NCBI GenBank assembly: GCA_019914945.1
Contig: CM034100.1
Coordinates: forward strand, 12,659,096-12,723,095
From: Typha latifolia
Taxonomy: Eukaryota; Streptophyta; Magnoliopsida; Poales; Typhaceae
DNA: 64,000 nucleotides
Direction of reading: 5' to 3'
Position 1 is the stretch's first letter. Each line of letters opens with the position of its first letter. The notes beneath the pieces are model-generated. The model did not search any database and was not told the DNA's origin. It saw nothing but the letters and a program-made list of their open reading frames with translations. Shown piece by piece: positions 1 through 11,159 of this stretch. Made by a program: the position numbers and the translations under genes.

Positions 1-501
1 TGAAAAGAGAATAGAGAGTGATCCACCTGTGATTCTTTAAAGCCAGGAGTTGCCAGGACTTATGAAAAACAATTATATCAAGGCCATAGGTGCTTGTTTT
101 AATCCATAGATGAATTTTGGTAACTTGTAGACATAATCTAAAAGGTTTGAATCCACGAAACTCCTTGGTTGTTCTATTAAGATTTGTTCTTGTAATGTGC
201 CATCAAGAAATGCATTTGACACATCTAATTGTTGAATAGGCTAATTGTAATAAACTATCATTGCTAAAATAACTCGAACTGTAGCAGGTTTAATGATAGG
301 ACTAAAGGTCTCGGTGTGATCAATCCTATCACATTGATCAAACCCTTTAGCCACTAATCGAGCTTTGAACCTATCGATAGTGCCATCAGATTTTTGTTTC
401 ACTTTGTAAAACCACTTGCAATGAATAACATGTTGGTCTATAGGTCTTGGACAAAGAATCCAAGTGTTGTTAGCTAACAAGGCATTGAATTCTGCAGCCA
501 T
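1..501 (-). pseudogene. Copia reverse transcriptase, N-terminal fragment
   Basis: An 86-codon open stretch (501-241) starts in the Copia RT N-terminal region. It shows NTWxL, then KWFYKVK, then FKARLVAKGFDQ and ETFSPIIKPATVR, the standard opening of a Copia RT before the catalytic YxDD, which is not in the window. The frame breaks at 241, where the track stops, so the domain is split as well as cut by the window edge. Residues such as QCDRIDHTETFSP are close to the family consensus of GxDYxETFSPV. Confidence 0.85.
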
Positions 502-699
502 AGTGCCTCTCCATTACACTGATTTCACAACTTGAGAAAAGGATGTGGGCTCAGGTGGAAGATTGGATGCATGGAAGTCTTGAATTGGATGTTTGGTAGA
601 ATAGTAAAGTTGGTAGTTAGTGAAGTATTTTGGACAAGTTTTGCCTGTTCTAGTTCAAGTAACCATGGGATGAGTAGGAGCTAAAGATTGGGTCAGTAA

Positions 700-1560
700 C
701 AATCATAGGAGGATTAAAAGAAGGTGCAGGAGAAGGAGCAAGTTAATCAGTAGCTAAAACAATATTAGAAGTTTGAGGCACATAGAGAGTATTAGGGACT
801 TCAAATAAAAAAGTACGAGTAAAATAAGTACCCTTACCTAAGGACGAATCCATACTAGCTGCAAAGAAGAATGACTATGTATCTTTTGCAGGGAAACATT
901 GTTCATCAAATATTATATGTTGAGAAATTAGAATACGATTGCTGGTAGAATCAAGATATCGATAACTACAGTGAGTGGAACTATAGCCAAGAAAGATGCA
1001 TCGATTGCTTTTGAATTCTAACTTATGTTTGTTGTATGGCCAAAACAAAGGATAGCAAGCACATCTAAAAACTTTAAGTATATTATAGTAAAGTTATTTA
1101 CCAAACAACTTAAAGTATAGGGTGTTGTAGTTGAGAATAGGTGTGGGAAATCTATTTACTAGATAGGTAGCTGTACCTAGCAAAGCAAGGGTGGTCTCAA
1201 TGAGATGTCTATGTTTTCATTCTGCTAAATTATTTTGTTGGATAGTATAAAGACAAGATATGTGATGAGATATACTATTAGTTTTAAGGTATTGTTTGAA
1301 AATGGTAGAAGTGAATTCTCCTCCTCTATCTGATTGAAAGTGTCTAATTTTTTGAGAGAATATATTCTCGGTAAAGTTTTGAATTTAATAAAACTAGAAA
1401 ATCCATCAGAATTTAACTTTAAGGGAAAGACCCATGTGAATTGTGAAAGATTTTCGACGAAAATAACATAGTACAAGTAACCACCAACAAATTTAATAGG
1501 AGAAGACCACACATCTAAATGGATTAATTCAAGAGGAAAATGACTTTAATGAGAAGAAGA
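700..1560 (-). pseudogene. Copia integrase core fragment
   Basis: The best-preserved part is 1512-1225, where the minus strand reads WSSPIKFVGGYLYYVIFVEN followed by SQFTWVFPLK. This matches the Copia integrase segment 'D.WGPS....G.+Y+V.F+DD.SRFTW+F.LK'. The aspartates of the family pattern are replaced (FVEN for the usual DD), and the frame shifts after about 45 residues. The rest down to about 700 is recognisable only as scattered pieces between stops. It is non-functional. Confidence 0.65.
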
Positions 1561-1999
1561 ATGGAAGGGCAGCTTTTTATTCTTAGCTAATTGACAAGGT
1601 TCACATAATGTTGTAGTACAAGAAATATTAGTAATAGGTAACCTAAAAAGTTTGATTACCTGATTACAAATCTCAGTAGATGGTGTCCTAGCCTACGATA
1701 CCAAATAGAATGAGAGGTTTTTATGCTAATCAAAGCCTTTAGAGACTAAGCTTTATTATCAATCATCTGCTTCAAATGCATAGGATACAATGCCATCCTT
1801 ATTCTTTCCTTGTAATAGAATCTTCTCCGAGGTTTGATCCTTTACAATGAAACAATCAGCAGTTAGTATAAAGTAGACATTATTACCAGTGCAAATTTTT
1901 TGAATGGATAGGAGATTGGCAGATGCTTGTGGATAGACAACACAAGGTTTGTTTTAATTGCAATGGATAATTTTTGGAGAAAAGAAGTGTGGAACTAGT

Positions 2000-3310
2000 G
2001 TGCGCAATTGTAAGAGTCTGTCCATTGCCTACAGTGACAACTTCATTGCTATAACAAGGTCGCTGAATGTGGAGAATTTCAAGAGTTGCTATGATATACT
2101 AGTTTGCAGCGATATCAATATACCAAGGCTAATCGTCTTCTTTAGTAAAGGCAGCATTGGCTTGTGCAACTATGGTAGCAATTTGATGAGTAGGATAGAA
2201 TCCTTGGTATGCAAAATCCATCATGTTGTAGCAGTCAAGCGCAGTGTGACCAAGTTTGGGACAAATTTAGTATTTAGGTCAATCTTGTGTTTATACACAT
2301 TAGTTTTAGAGGCTAGCTGCTGACGTGGTGGTGGTGAAGCATTTGAACGATCTTGTGATTGCCTATTTCTAGGAGAAAATGCTTTGAAGTTTGTAGGCAT
2401 CTTTCTTTTCTTAGGTGGACATGATTTGCTTGACTTGTTAGTAAACATGGCAAAACTTCTAGAATCCGGTTGAATAGATTGATTGTAAACCTCAATTAGG
2501 GCCTCATAGTTTAGAAGCTCGGATTGGAAAACTTCAAAGGACATAGTAGCATCGCTGGTAGTAAAGGAATATGTTGTGACAAAGTGAGTAAAAGCTGGAT
2601 TAAGACTACTTACTATGAAGCCAATTAAATCATCATCTTCAAGTGGTTTCCCAGTAGCACCAAGTTGATCAGCATAACTTTTGGCAAGACAAAGATAGTC
2701 AGTGCATGACTTAGAGTTCTGACGAAGGCTTTGAAGTTGTCTCTTTAGTTATGCTACTCGAGATCGTGAGTGAGATGCAAACTGAGTAGCGAGAGAATCT
2801 CAAACCTTCTTGGATGTGTTTAGGCCGTAGGCAGTGACAACAACTCCTTCGCTAAGAGTTGCATTGATCCAACTTAAAATAAATTGGTCTTTTTTGTCCA
2901 CATGACAAACTCGGGATTGATCTTAGGAGTATTGTTAGTGGAAGATGTTGTAACTTCACGAATAGGACATGTTTCGAAACCATCTACAATTCGTAGGAGA
3001 TCATTGGTTTGCAAAACTAGCAAAAAATTGTGACACCTAGAGGAGGTAGTTGGTTTGGTAAGTTTGATTGAGATGAATTGGTTGATATTGGGTAATCTGT
3101 TAATAACAAAAGAGCTTGGATTGAGAGGATTATGAGGATCATGCTCAATATGGTTAACATTCAGATCAGAGATACCTTTAAGATGAACTGATTTCCAAAC
3201 TAAGTTCTAGACCTATTCAAATAGCACACCCTCATAAACGATCGAGCTACTAATTTCACCCTAAACGGCTGGTGGTATACTTTGATCCTGTGGCATAGCG
3301 GTTCGTTAAA
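2000..3310 (-). pseudogene. Copia gag with degenerate zinc knuckle and protease start
   Basis: Minus-strand reading gives a gag_2/UBN2-type gag. It includes WTKKDQFILSWINATL, then KVWDSLATQFASHSRSRV, SLRQNSKSCTDYLCLAKSYA and DDLIGFIVSGLNPAF, with one in-frame stop near 2750. The clean open part is 2544-2221. After a frameshift the sequence reads CPKLGHTALDCY, a broken CCHC knuckle, and then PWYIDIAAN, a mutated form of the protease motif WxxDTGA. VGNGQTLTI follows, as expected for a Copia protease. Confidence 0.75.
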
Positions 3311-3320
3311 TGGCCATGTT

Positions 3321-4280
3321 AGCTTGATTTAAAGTAGATAAACCTCTTTGTAAAGAAAAAGAAATAATTAACTAAGTCACGATGTCTAATTTAGTATGTG
3401 AGAATAAAATGTGGGGCAACTTATTAACAAATTATTTCTTTAAATTAGTCAGATAAGAAATTTCCTAAAGAATTTATTATCATTGAAATGGTTTTATAAG
3501 GAGAATTTACGATCTTATTAGAGCATTGAAGACCTGCAAAAGATAGAGGGCATGATTTATTATGTCTCAGTTTGCCATCGGCTGTTATGTATCCATCATC
3601 ATCTCACTCTCATTTTTGGATTTATTTCTTTATTGGTTTTATGCTAGAAGCTAGAGAAGAACACCTTTGTTGGTTTTAAGGCTTGATAGTTAAGCTAAAC
3701 TATGTCGAGCCTTAGTCAAACTTAACCCTTGCTTAATTAGAGGTGCTTAAATTGAATATTAGGCAAGTAGATGTCTTAAACTTCTCAGCCTAGATCTAAT
3801 TCAGATCAGAGATACCTTTAAGATGAAATAGCTTCCAAAGTAATAGTTCATTGTTTGACTAAGTCATGATTCTCTTTTTAAAAACAAAATTAAATAAGTC
3901 ATGACATCGTATTTTAAAGGAAGAATTTATGAACAACAGTTATGATTCTGAATATAGGATATCTAGCGAATTAATCAACATAGTTTCCAGAGATTGAGTA
4001 TTGTTGGTGTTTTTAATTGGAACTGGTAATTCTTGAACAAGATAAAGTGAGTCGTAGTATCCAAGTTTAGAACAAAATTGTAAATAAAAGTCATGGCATA
4101 AATTATCATGTGACTAGGCGTGTGATTGCAGTCAGATAAGCTTCGTTAGAAGCATTTGAATGCAATTTCTTGAGAACGTGTTTGGAGTGCGTTCAGACGT
4201 GCACAGAGAAATATCGAATGCGATTTCTTGTGAGCACTTGTTCGAAGTGCACTTGGAACCCATTCTAATGGATGAAAGAT
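3321..4280. other. No gene; possible LTR-derived spacer
   Basis: No coding signal is visible. A 25-bp stretch starting TTCAGATCAGAGATACC occurs at about 3163 (inside gag) and again at about 3801, so part of this block is a local duplicate of the neighbouring retroelement. At 4130-4260 several imperfect palindromes of the type GCATTTGAATGC and CGAATGCG recall the GCGTTCGAACGC motifs in the LTRs at 27.6, 33.9 and 42.2 kb. This may be a very old LTR fragment of the same family. Confidence 0.35.
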
Positions 4281-5250
4281 TGTAACAATCCGAAATTTTA
4301 AAACTTAAATAAATAAATAAAATAGAATTAAATATTTAGATAATGAAGAATTTTATTTTTTGTTGTGTCAATCTATTCTAGGATTTAATTATTTATTTAG
4401 GCTTTTGTGTTTCTCCAGATTTTATTCTAGAGATTTATGACCATCATGTTTCCAGATCGGAGGTGATAGAACCGAAATTCATATAAATTGAAATATTCCT
4501 AATTTTATATCTTACTTTTACAATAAAAATAAATATTAAATATTTTTATAAATCTAAAAATATAAACAACAAAATACTTTTTTTATTCAAAAGGTAATAA
4601 ATCTAAATTTTCTGTAAAATACAAATAATCTTAACATCTCAATTTTTTATTTGAAAGACCTTAAAATAACAAGTTTCTTAATTTTTATATACATGTTCAT
4701 CATATTATAATTTCTTATCTCATAAAATTAAAGAATAAATAAAATGAGATATTTTCAATTCATCAATTCTATTTTTAAATAATTAAAATTTAAGAACATA
4801 AAAATAATATGATTTTCGCATCCTAATTATAATTTGTACGGATTCCAAAGAGTTTCATTATTGACTTGTCTTTCCTTTTTTTCTATTTAGTATAATAAGC
4901 TCTTTTTCTATCTATTTTTATCCTCTTTTCTCTATACATATTTTCATCTTCTTTTTCTTTCTTCTTTTTCCTATTTCGCTTTTTTTTTTCTCTCTAATCT
5001 CTCAACAAAAATCCCTTTTTTTTTTCTTATTCTCTGTAGCACTGCTACAGTACCGCCCCTATCTTCTTTAAAATCGTTTTCTTTTAGGCCCCACTTTTAT
5101 TGTTAAAAAAATATAAAGATATACTTAAAATTTAATTTAATGTTTTTTAATCTTAAAATATAAAAGATAAAATAAAATTTCTTATTATTTAAATATTTAT
5201 TTCTATTTTATTTATTTATTTAAGTTTTAAATTTTCAGGTTATTCCAAAG
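4281..5250. mobile_element. Non-autonomous element with long terminal inverted repeats
   Basis: The left end (about 4281-4345) and the reverse complement of the right end (about 5185-5249) match over roughly 65 bp. Both contain AAAACTTAAATAAATAAATA flanked by matching sequence on each side. The interior is AT-rich with a pyrimidine-rich strand (4880-5040), contains CACTGCTACAGTACC at 5040, and has no ORF. A weak direct repeat flanks it (GAAAGATTG on the left, CAAAGATAA on the right), compatible with a 9-bp Mutator-type target duplication. The left end also resembles the TGTAAC start of some Gypsy LTRs, so class is uncertain. It ends about 190 bp from the stop codon of GT61 gene 1. Confidence 0.6.
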
Positions 5251-5442
5251 ATAACTCAGGAGTGCTGTAAAACAAGACCTGAGAGTAGGTGTTGGAAGTG
5301 TGTTTTCAGGTGCCATGGCATCTTTCCTTTCTTTGATAATTCTTGCATTTTGCAAATCACATTCTTCAAATCTGATTTCAGGGTAAAAAAAATATGTTGA
5401 ATAGAATACAAATAAATCAAACTGTATCTCTATCCTACTGTC

Positions 5443-8400
5443 CTACTGTTTGATTGACTGAAGAACTTCTGATAGAACACCACTAAATCTATCAACATCA
5501 AGCTTTACTTTCTGCTGATTAAGGAATACATTCCAAATTGCCATCCATCCATGCTTGTGAATTGAGGCTGGATCTTTGAATACTGGATGATCTCTCGGAT
5601 ACCGTTTTATTAAAGAGCTTTCTTCTTTCATGATCTCATATTCCAGATACTTTATCCCCATATCTGGTGCTGGCTCACCAAAGTCATGCCTGCATGCCCA
5701 TGTCATGTCACCCCAAGGAATAATTTGGATGAGAGTTGCATTGGTTGGAAGGAAGACCATGTTGGCTAATCCAGCTCCATGCACTCCCATCATAACATCA
5801 CAGGAGTTAACGATATCTGCAAACCGAGGCAGGTCCTTGGTATCCTGCGGTCCAGCAGTTATCACCTTATAGCCAATTCTTTTTGCCATTGCTACAACTT
5901 CCCTTTCATTAGTGAATGACCTTGATCCTTTTCTAAGCATGATCAATAGCCTTGGCTTTCTCCTTGAATTCTTGTTGATAGGATTGACATAAGCTCTTTT
6001 CAGTGACAAGGATGTTCTTATGAATTCTCTGAAGTCAGCCATGGTGTACCCATTTGGAGTCATGGAAGGATCAATGCCCATTACCTTGTGGCTCTTCAGA
6101 CCGACATGAACATAGGGGAAGCAATGCACCAAGTTGTCAGCATCTAAGTTTATGATTGGGTAGCGGGAAAGGCGTGTCAGTATCGATTGGTACTTGAATA
6201 TCCAGGGCCAATTCATGTTAACCACCAGAAACTGAACCTCTGCGTTGTATTGGCGGGCAGTGACAAAGAGGGGGATCAATACGTCGGTGAAGTCATGGAA
6301 GAAGTTCCCGAGAAATCCACCTGTGGAGAAGACGATAGCGGGGACTTCATGTTTTACGTTGCAGCTAGGAATTTGTCCATGGTCAAATGATGATTTCACC
6401 GTGAGTTCCTTAATGAATCCCATGGACTCCTCCCATTTCCGTGCATATGGTCTGATCTTAAATATAGTCTCTTCTGATGGAAGAGGAGAAGGTGAAACTG
6501 CAATGATGGTGGAGAAAATGCTGAGAACTCTGACATCTCCATCCATGGAGCAAGTATCTGATCTTGGCTGAGAGAAATCGCAGATCATATTGTTCTTTTG
6601 AATAGGAACATCTACAATTGAGTAGGGGAATTATTAGAATGGTGAAAACTGAAAAGAGCAACATATTGCTGGTTCTTAAAAGGAAAATATTTAGTTGCTG
6701 GTCGTCCATTCTATGTAAATTGAACAGACTGACAGTTAATTCTGTTACACCCTCAGTTTCTTGCAGGTTGTTCATCGTAAAGATTCATTTATTTATGCTA
6801 TCACCTATCACCCTGACAGCAAATTATATTTTCCTTTCCTGTATGTAATTATATTAATTAGTTCTTGATATTCATTTGGTTGTATACCTGAAACTGCGGT
6901 ATGCTGCTCATGTTTTTCGTCTGAGTCATGTGAGACATGGATCACTTCACCATCTGAATGAATTGCACAAGTTAGGTGGTGTTAAAATTCATGCAAATTT
7001 GTTGATTACAAGAGTTTATATATTTAACTTTTATTTATTATTTGAACTTTCTCTAACATATGAGCTGAAAGGATATTTGTACCAGAAATTGCACGATACT
7101 GCTCATCCATCTCATCTGAAACTTGTGAGACTGGCAACACCTCAGTTTCTGTATGAACTGCACAATTCAGTTAGTGTTATAGTTCTTGGAAATTAATTCA
7201 TTATAAAAGTCATCTATTTAAAATTTTAATATGATTTTCAAACTTTCTCTAAAGTATTAGCTGAAATTTTGTGTATACCTGAAACCATGGGATACTGCTC
7301 ATGTCTCTCATCTGAAATATGTGAGAGCTGCATCGCTTCAGCATCTGCATGAAATGCACAAATCTATAGTTGGTCTAGTAATTCTTGCAAAATTATTTCT
7401 TGTAAAATTTTATTGAATTTAGCATTTTATGTAAATTTAACTTTAACTAGTTAGCCAAAAATTTGTGTATACCAGAAACTATAGGATCCTGTTCGCGTTT
7501 CTCATCTGAACCATGTGGGAGCTGCATCACTTCAGTTTCTGCATGAATTGAATATGTTAATTGGTGCTATAATTATTGAATTATAGAATTGATATGGATA
7601 TCACAATTCACAGAAAATATAAGCTCACTTTTTTGCATTTCGTTCTCTCCTAGCATTTCCCTAGGATCGGCAGATAGGACTAACTTTTCTTCTGATTGCT
7701 CTTTCATATCAGAGGTTGATGTTGGCATTAACAAACCTGGATGTAATGCATACATGGTTTTTTAGCATTTATTTTCTGCTCTCTTTTATAGCCAATGTAT
7801 TTAGTTTCTATTGTACTTTTCTATACCCAAGAGCTTACACTGACCTGCATCTGTGCTATTATTCTTCCCCTTTCCTTCCGTCGCAATTTCCTCGCCTGCT
7901 ACATGACTTGTCTCTTTACTGTGTTTTTTTCCTATATAACTTTATAAATTAATCAGCTATCCAATATATTGTAAGCATGAGTTCAAGCATATGTAGACAT
8001 ATAGAGATGTCCTGTTAGACTCACCTACAATTTTTTCAGTTTGACCTTGCTCTTCTGTTAATGAGATAGGCAAACTGATTTCTCCACCTGCATTTACACA
8101 CAAAAATTCATCTAGCAGCCATTATAGTTAACATGATCATTTATGACCATTTTAAAAAGTAGTTTCTACCGATAATAATGCTTCTACAGATTTAAGCTTT
8201 CGGGTTGAATTGAACACGAGTTCGTGAGTCTTTTTCTAGTTTCAGTGGATCTACATAACAGAGCAACCCCATTTTCTTATGTTGATTCCTCTCGTGTTAG
8301 TTTCAGTACCTTACATTAATCAGGATGCCGCAATCTTGCTAATTAGGTTTTATTCGAGTAATGTTGACAACTATTTAGGTCCTTGTACTCGACACTTATC

Positions 8401-9543
8401 AAACTAAATCTAGAGACCAACTAAAGCAAGGGTGTGCATTTCATGCTTACAGAATGTTATTTCTTCATGATCTGTTGATGTTTGACTGTTCACCTTCTTG
8501 AGTACAGGTCTGAAATGTTAGTTAAGATGTCATACTAGATGGCATTACTTTTCACATGCAAATTACATGTTGGCTTTGTCTCCATTGTTGATGATTTAAA
8601 ATATATGGCAAACATAAGGAGCTCTCTTAGTCTTGAGAAGTCTAAATTAGTAAATTGTATGTCTCATTTGTGCAATCATCAAGGTTTACAAAACATATAG
8701 CTCAAAGAGGTCCTTCCAAATTATTAATACATTTCACACTGCTGAAACCCCAGAATTGATTTGCTTTTGTCACAATACACACAAGTGTACCATAGGACAA
8801 TAAAGTATCCCTGTGTACATTAAGTTTCATGGATTAAGAATTATGATCAAATGGAACTTTTGTTGTCATATAAAAGGCTGGCATATCTTATACTGTACTC
8901 CATCCTCTGTTGATTGACCAAAATATTTTGACTTTCAGAAAAAATAATCAAGGAAGCAATGAAAAGTCTGAAGAAAATGCTACGCAATTTGCTTCTTCCA
9001 TCCATCACGGGTATCTCATTTACAATTATGTATCTATTGAGATCTTCCTAAAGATATATGATTTAATGCTTTTGTTCATCTTTATTTCTTCTACTACGGA
9101 GCTAAGGGTAAGGTTTAGCTTAAGCTAAAGCAATCTGAGTAAAATTAAACATAAATGACTAACCTTGCTGCACTGGATTGCTGGATTCCTCCATTGTTGA
9201 CAAAGGCAGACAAGAATTGCAATATAACTGCAATCTTACTGCAAGAAGAATTAAAAGAAACTGATCATTAATACAATAACTCTACTTACTTCCAAAAGCA
9301 ACACCATCATTCAGTGAAAGGAAAAGACATAAAAATAAATCATATGACAAGGTGATGAAACTTACGAGTGGCAGACGTTCGATAATTGAACTCAAGAAGT
9401 ATTATCAGTATCGCAGGGACTAGAAGCCAACCGATGACGGTGGCACAGCTGATCCCTCGAGGCCTGATTCGGCCGACGATCTCATGTCGCTTCATGTTTT
9501 GATCTCTTCTCCAACTCTTTGAAGCTCTCATATGGCTCCTCAT
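5443..9543 (-). CDS. GT61 glycosyltransferase gene 1, nine exons, repeat-exon stem
   Basis: Predicted Golgi type II glycosyltransferase of family GT61 (DUF563; the xylan arabinosyl/xylosyltransferase and O-GlcNAc-transferase-like family). Exons on the minus strand: 9543-9366, 9238-9164, 8087-8025, 7736-7629, 7538-7473, 7344-7279, 7148-7083, 6953-6888, 6611-5443. The sum is 1857 nt, giving 618 residues. Every intron is GT-AG and phase 1, which strongly supports the model. The ATG at 9543 is the first after an in-frame TAG; Met17 is an alternative start. Residues 1-30 are basic, about 33-52 form the membrane anchor (VIGWLLVPAILIILL), about 60-230 are an acidic stem, and the last exon holds the catalytic domain. 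It includes ICDFSQPRSDTCSM, DPSMTPNGYTMADFREF, and GVHGAGLANMVFLP near residue 500. The gene is AT-rich, unlike genes 2 and 3. Donor and acceptor sugars are unknown, with cell-wall xylan substitution the leading family-based guess. Confidence 0.88.
6694..6759 (-). pseudogene. Decayed fifth copy of the 66-nt stem exon
   Basis: Exactly 194 bp downstream of the exon 8 acceptor the minus strand again has AG followed by AAACTGAGGGTG, the same start as exons 5 and 7. The following codons read ETEGVTELTVSLFNLH then RMDDQQ, which aligns loosely with ETEVLPVSQVSDEMDEQ. Where the donor should be (6692-6693) there is no GT, so the unit probably cannot be spliced as a normal exon. It may be a relic in the last intron. 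Splicing with another donor cannot be excluded. Confidence 0.5.
6888..7538 (-). repeat. Four tandem 66-nt exons encoding a 22-residue repeat
   Basis: Exons 5-8 of GT61 gene 1 (7538-7473, 7344-7279, 7148-7083, 6953-6888) are each exactly 66 nt, phase 1 at both ends, and start 194-196 bp apart, so exon plus intron was duplicated as a unit of about 195 bp. The peptides are KTEVMQLPHGSDEKREQDPI, DAEAMQLSHISDERHEQYPM, ETEVLPVSQVSDEMDEQYRA and DGEVIHVSHDSDEKHEQHTA, each followed by VS or IS. Invariant positions are E3, S11-D12-E13, E16-Q17 and S22. Donors read GTATAC in three copies and GTACAA in one, and acceptors read TGCAG, TACAG or TTCAG. Because the exons are symmetric, skipping or adding one keeps the frame. 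The repeat lies in the Golgi-lumen stem. Confidence 0.88.
7629..8087 (-). repeat. Exons 3 and 4 of GT61 gene 1: probable diverged stem repeats
   Basis: Exon 3 (8087-8025, 63 nt) and exon 4 (7736-7629, 108 nt) are also phase 1 at both ends. Exon 3 reads GGEISLPISLTEEQGQTEKI and exon 4 starts GLLMPTSTSDMKEQSEEKLV, each resembling the 22-residue unit with its E/SDE and EQ positions. The exon 4 acceptor lies 198 bp from that of exon 5, close to the 195-bp spacing. I infer that the duplication series began here and that these copies have diverged. The similarity is weak and needs an alignment. Confidence 0.45.
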
Positions 9544-11039
9544 GTTGTATATAAACTGCAGAGCTAATACCTCTAATTGCTTCTCCTAGACTTAGCCTAC
9601 CATCAGTTGCCTTCTGCGAAATAGTAGATGCTGTGGGAATTGATGATGCTGACAGATACGAAAGAGAGTTAACAACCTTCTTCTGCAGTCATCATATGTT
9701 TTTAAAACAATTCCACCATTGTTTAGTTAACTAATTTGTCTAACAAAATAGAAGTTGAGAAGGAATCGTTTGTGTTTTACTCCAAATGAAAGAAATAAAT
9801 TTATCTATTACTAAAACCCAGTCTATTATCTCAACTACTGCAGATTAGTTAGTTCACGCAGTCTTAAACTAATGGTTTTCAATTAAATGCATTCTGGACC
9901 CCTCAATCTTGTTAATCGTAAGCAAACAAATGAAAATTTTAAATTTATGATTTGTATAGTAAATTAACTTGTCTAACATGAATGGAAGTTGAGAAGGAAT
10001 CGATTAAGTACTTAAAAAATACTTTACTTTGTCTAATCTTTTGTATAAGCCCATTATATACTGGCTCTCGTATGTTTGACTTATTCAAGCTTAAGTGCAA
10101 ATGCGTTAAGAGTTGTGACGAGCTGTACTTTGATGGGTCTGGGTTTGATATGAATACATCTATTAGGACAGAAATGTGTCATTATCTACCTCATATTGTC
10201 CATAAATTCTCCTAATATTGTAAAATTGTGGATATAAGCAAATCACCTACTACTTAATTTTATAACTTTGAGAAGAAATAAATAATGTATTTGAATGAAA
10301 GGATAATATAGAGGACCAGTAAGAAAAGGAAAGGAGCTAAAGCATAAAAGGATTGATGTATACTGGGATAATGGAGAAATTGAAAGGCAAATGGTGCAAG
10401 TCATTGAGATGTTAACAGCCCACCGATACGTAGAGATGCCATAGTTTGAAAGGTTGCCTTCACCTACTGCTCCAACGAGTAGACTCACAAGAGTTTGAAT
10501 GAGATGTATGAGTTGGCTTTAGCTGGAGAGATCTAATAACCATTGAAGACTTGAAATTTATACTGGCTAAAGCTCTATTATTAGCCTGTTAGTAATCAAC
10601 TAGTATCTATGTATCAACTCAATGTCATTTATTTCCGGTCTTATTTGTTGAGAAAACAGGGATATTGATATTATGAGAGCAACATTTGATGCACAAAATA
10701 GAGATTTATGGAAAGTGACAAGAGTGCATCAGAGTTTCTTTTCACCTGCGAGAAATGCGAGCATTGCTCATGATCCAGTCAGTCCAGTTATTTGAGAATG
10801 TATGTACTTTTATAGAGTTGGCTGATCCACCTTAGATTCACTTTGTTAACGTTTACTCGTAGAAAAAGTAAACTTACAAAAAGATGTAACACTGAAGTAT
10901 CGAATGCTATACATAAGTCGTTGATCCAGTTAGCAACTTTAATATAAAAGTCACTGAACCGAAAAGCTATTACGCACTAGATCTAAACCGATTTGAAAGT
11001 AAAAAAATTATAAAAATTTAAGTAGCAATTGCCTCATGA
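9544..11039. other. Upstream flank of GT61 gene 1, no gene seen
   Basis: This is AT-rich spacer containing the presumed promoter of gene 1. A TATATA stretch lies at about 9549-9556 on the minus strand. If it is the TATA box, transcription would start inside the annotated exon 1 and favour Met17 as the start. A block resembling AACTTGTCTAACATG.AATGGAAGTTGAGAAGGAATCG occurs at about 9735-9770 and again at 9966-10000, a short direct duplication about 230 bp apart. Small open frames at 9982 and 10243 show no recognisable family. Confidence 0.4.
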
Positions 11040-11159
11040 GTTAAGGTTCTAATAGTATTGGTTTCACCTAAATCGGAGGTCGAAATGAAAACATATAAGT
11101 CAAAACGAAGTAGAACGATAAATATTCAATATTGCAGCTGTCGTCGAAGGGTGGCGGAC

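Larger units (their letters stand above)
1..3320 (-). mobile_element. Decayed Ty1/Copia retrotransposon, runs off the left edge
   Basis: Read on the minus strand, Copia domains appear in the normal order: gag (about 3300-2220), a degenerate zinc knuckle and protease (about 2260-1960), integrase (about 1560-700) and the start of reverse transcriptase (501-1). All parts carry stops or frameshifts, so the element is dead. The RT is cut by the window edge, so the rest of pol and the 3' LTR lie outside. I could not find a convincing primer-binding site or 5' LTR to the right of gag. The gag type and the protease context resemble the RE1-like Copia group rather than the Sirevirus-like elements further right. 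The assignment to Copia rests on domain order, with integrase before RT. Confidence 0.85.

Noticed and set aside
1958..2323. Plus-strand frame of 121 codons
   Set aside because: It is the mirror of the minus-strand Copia gag-protease region and shows no domain of its own.
5443..6588. Gene 1 as a single-exon protein of 381 residues
   Set aside because: That form would lack the anchor. An acceptor at 6612-6613 in phase 1 and eight upstream exons in matching phase give a complete type II protein.
9164..9227. Alternative acceptor at 9228-9229 for exon 2 of gene 1
   Set aside because: It would leave phase 2 at the exon end, which does not fit exon 3. The acceptor at 9239-9240 has a better pyrimidine tract and gives phase 1.
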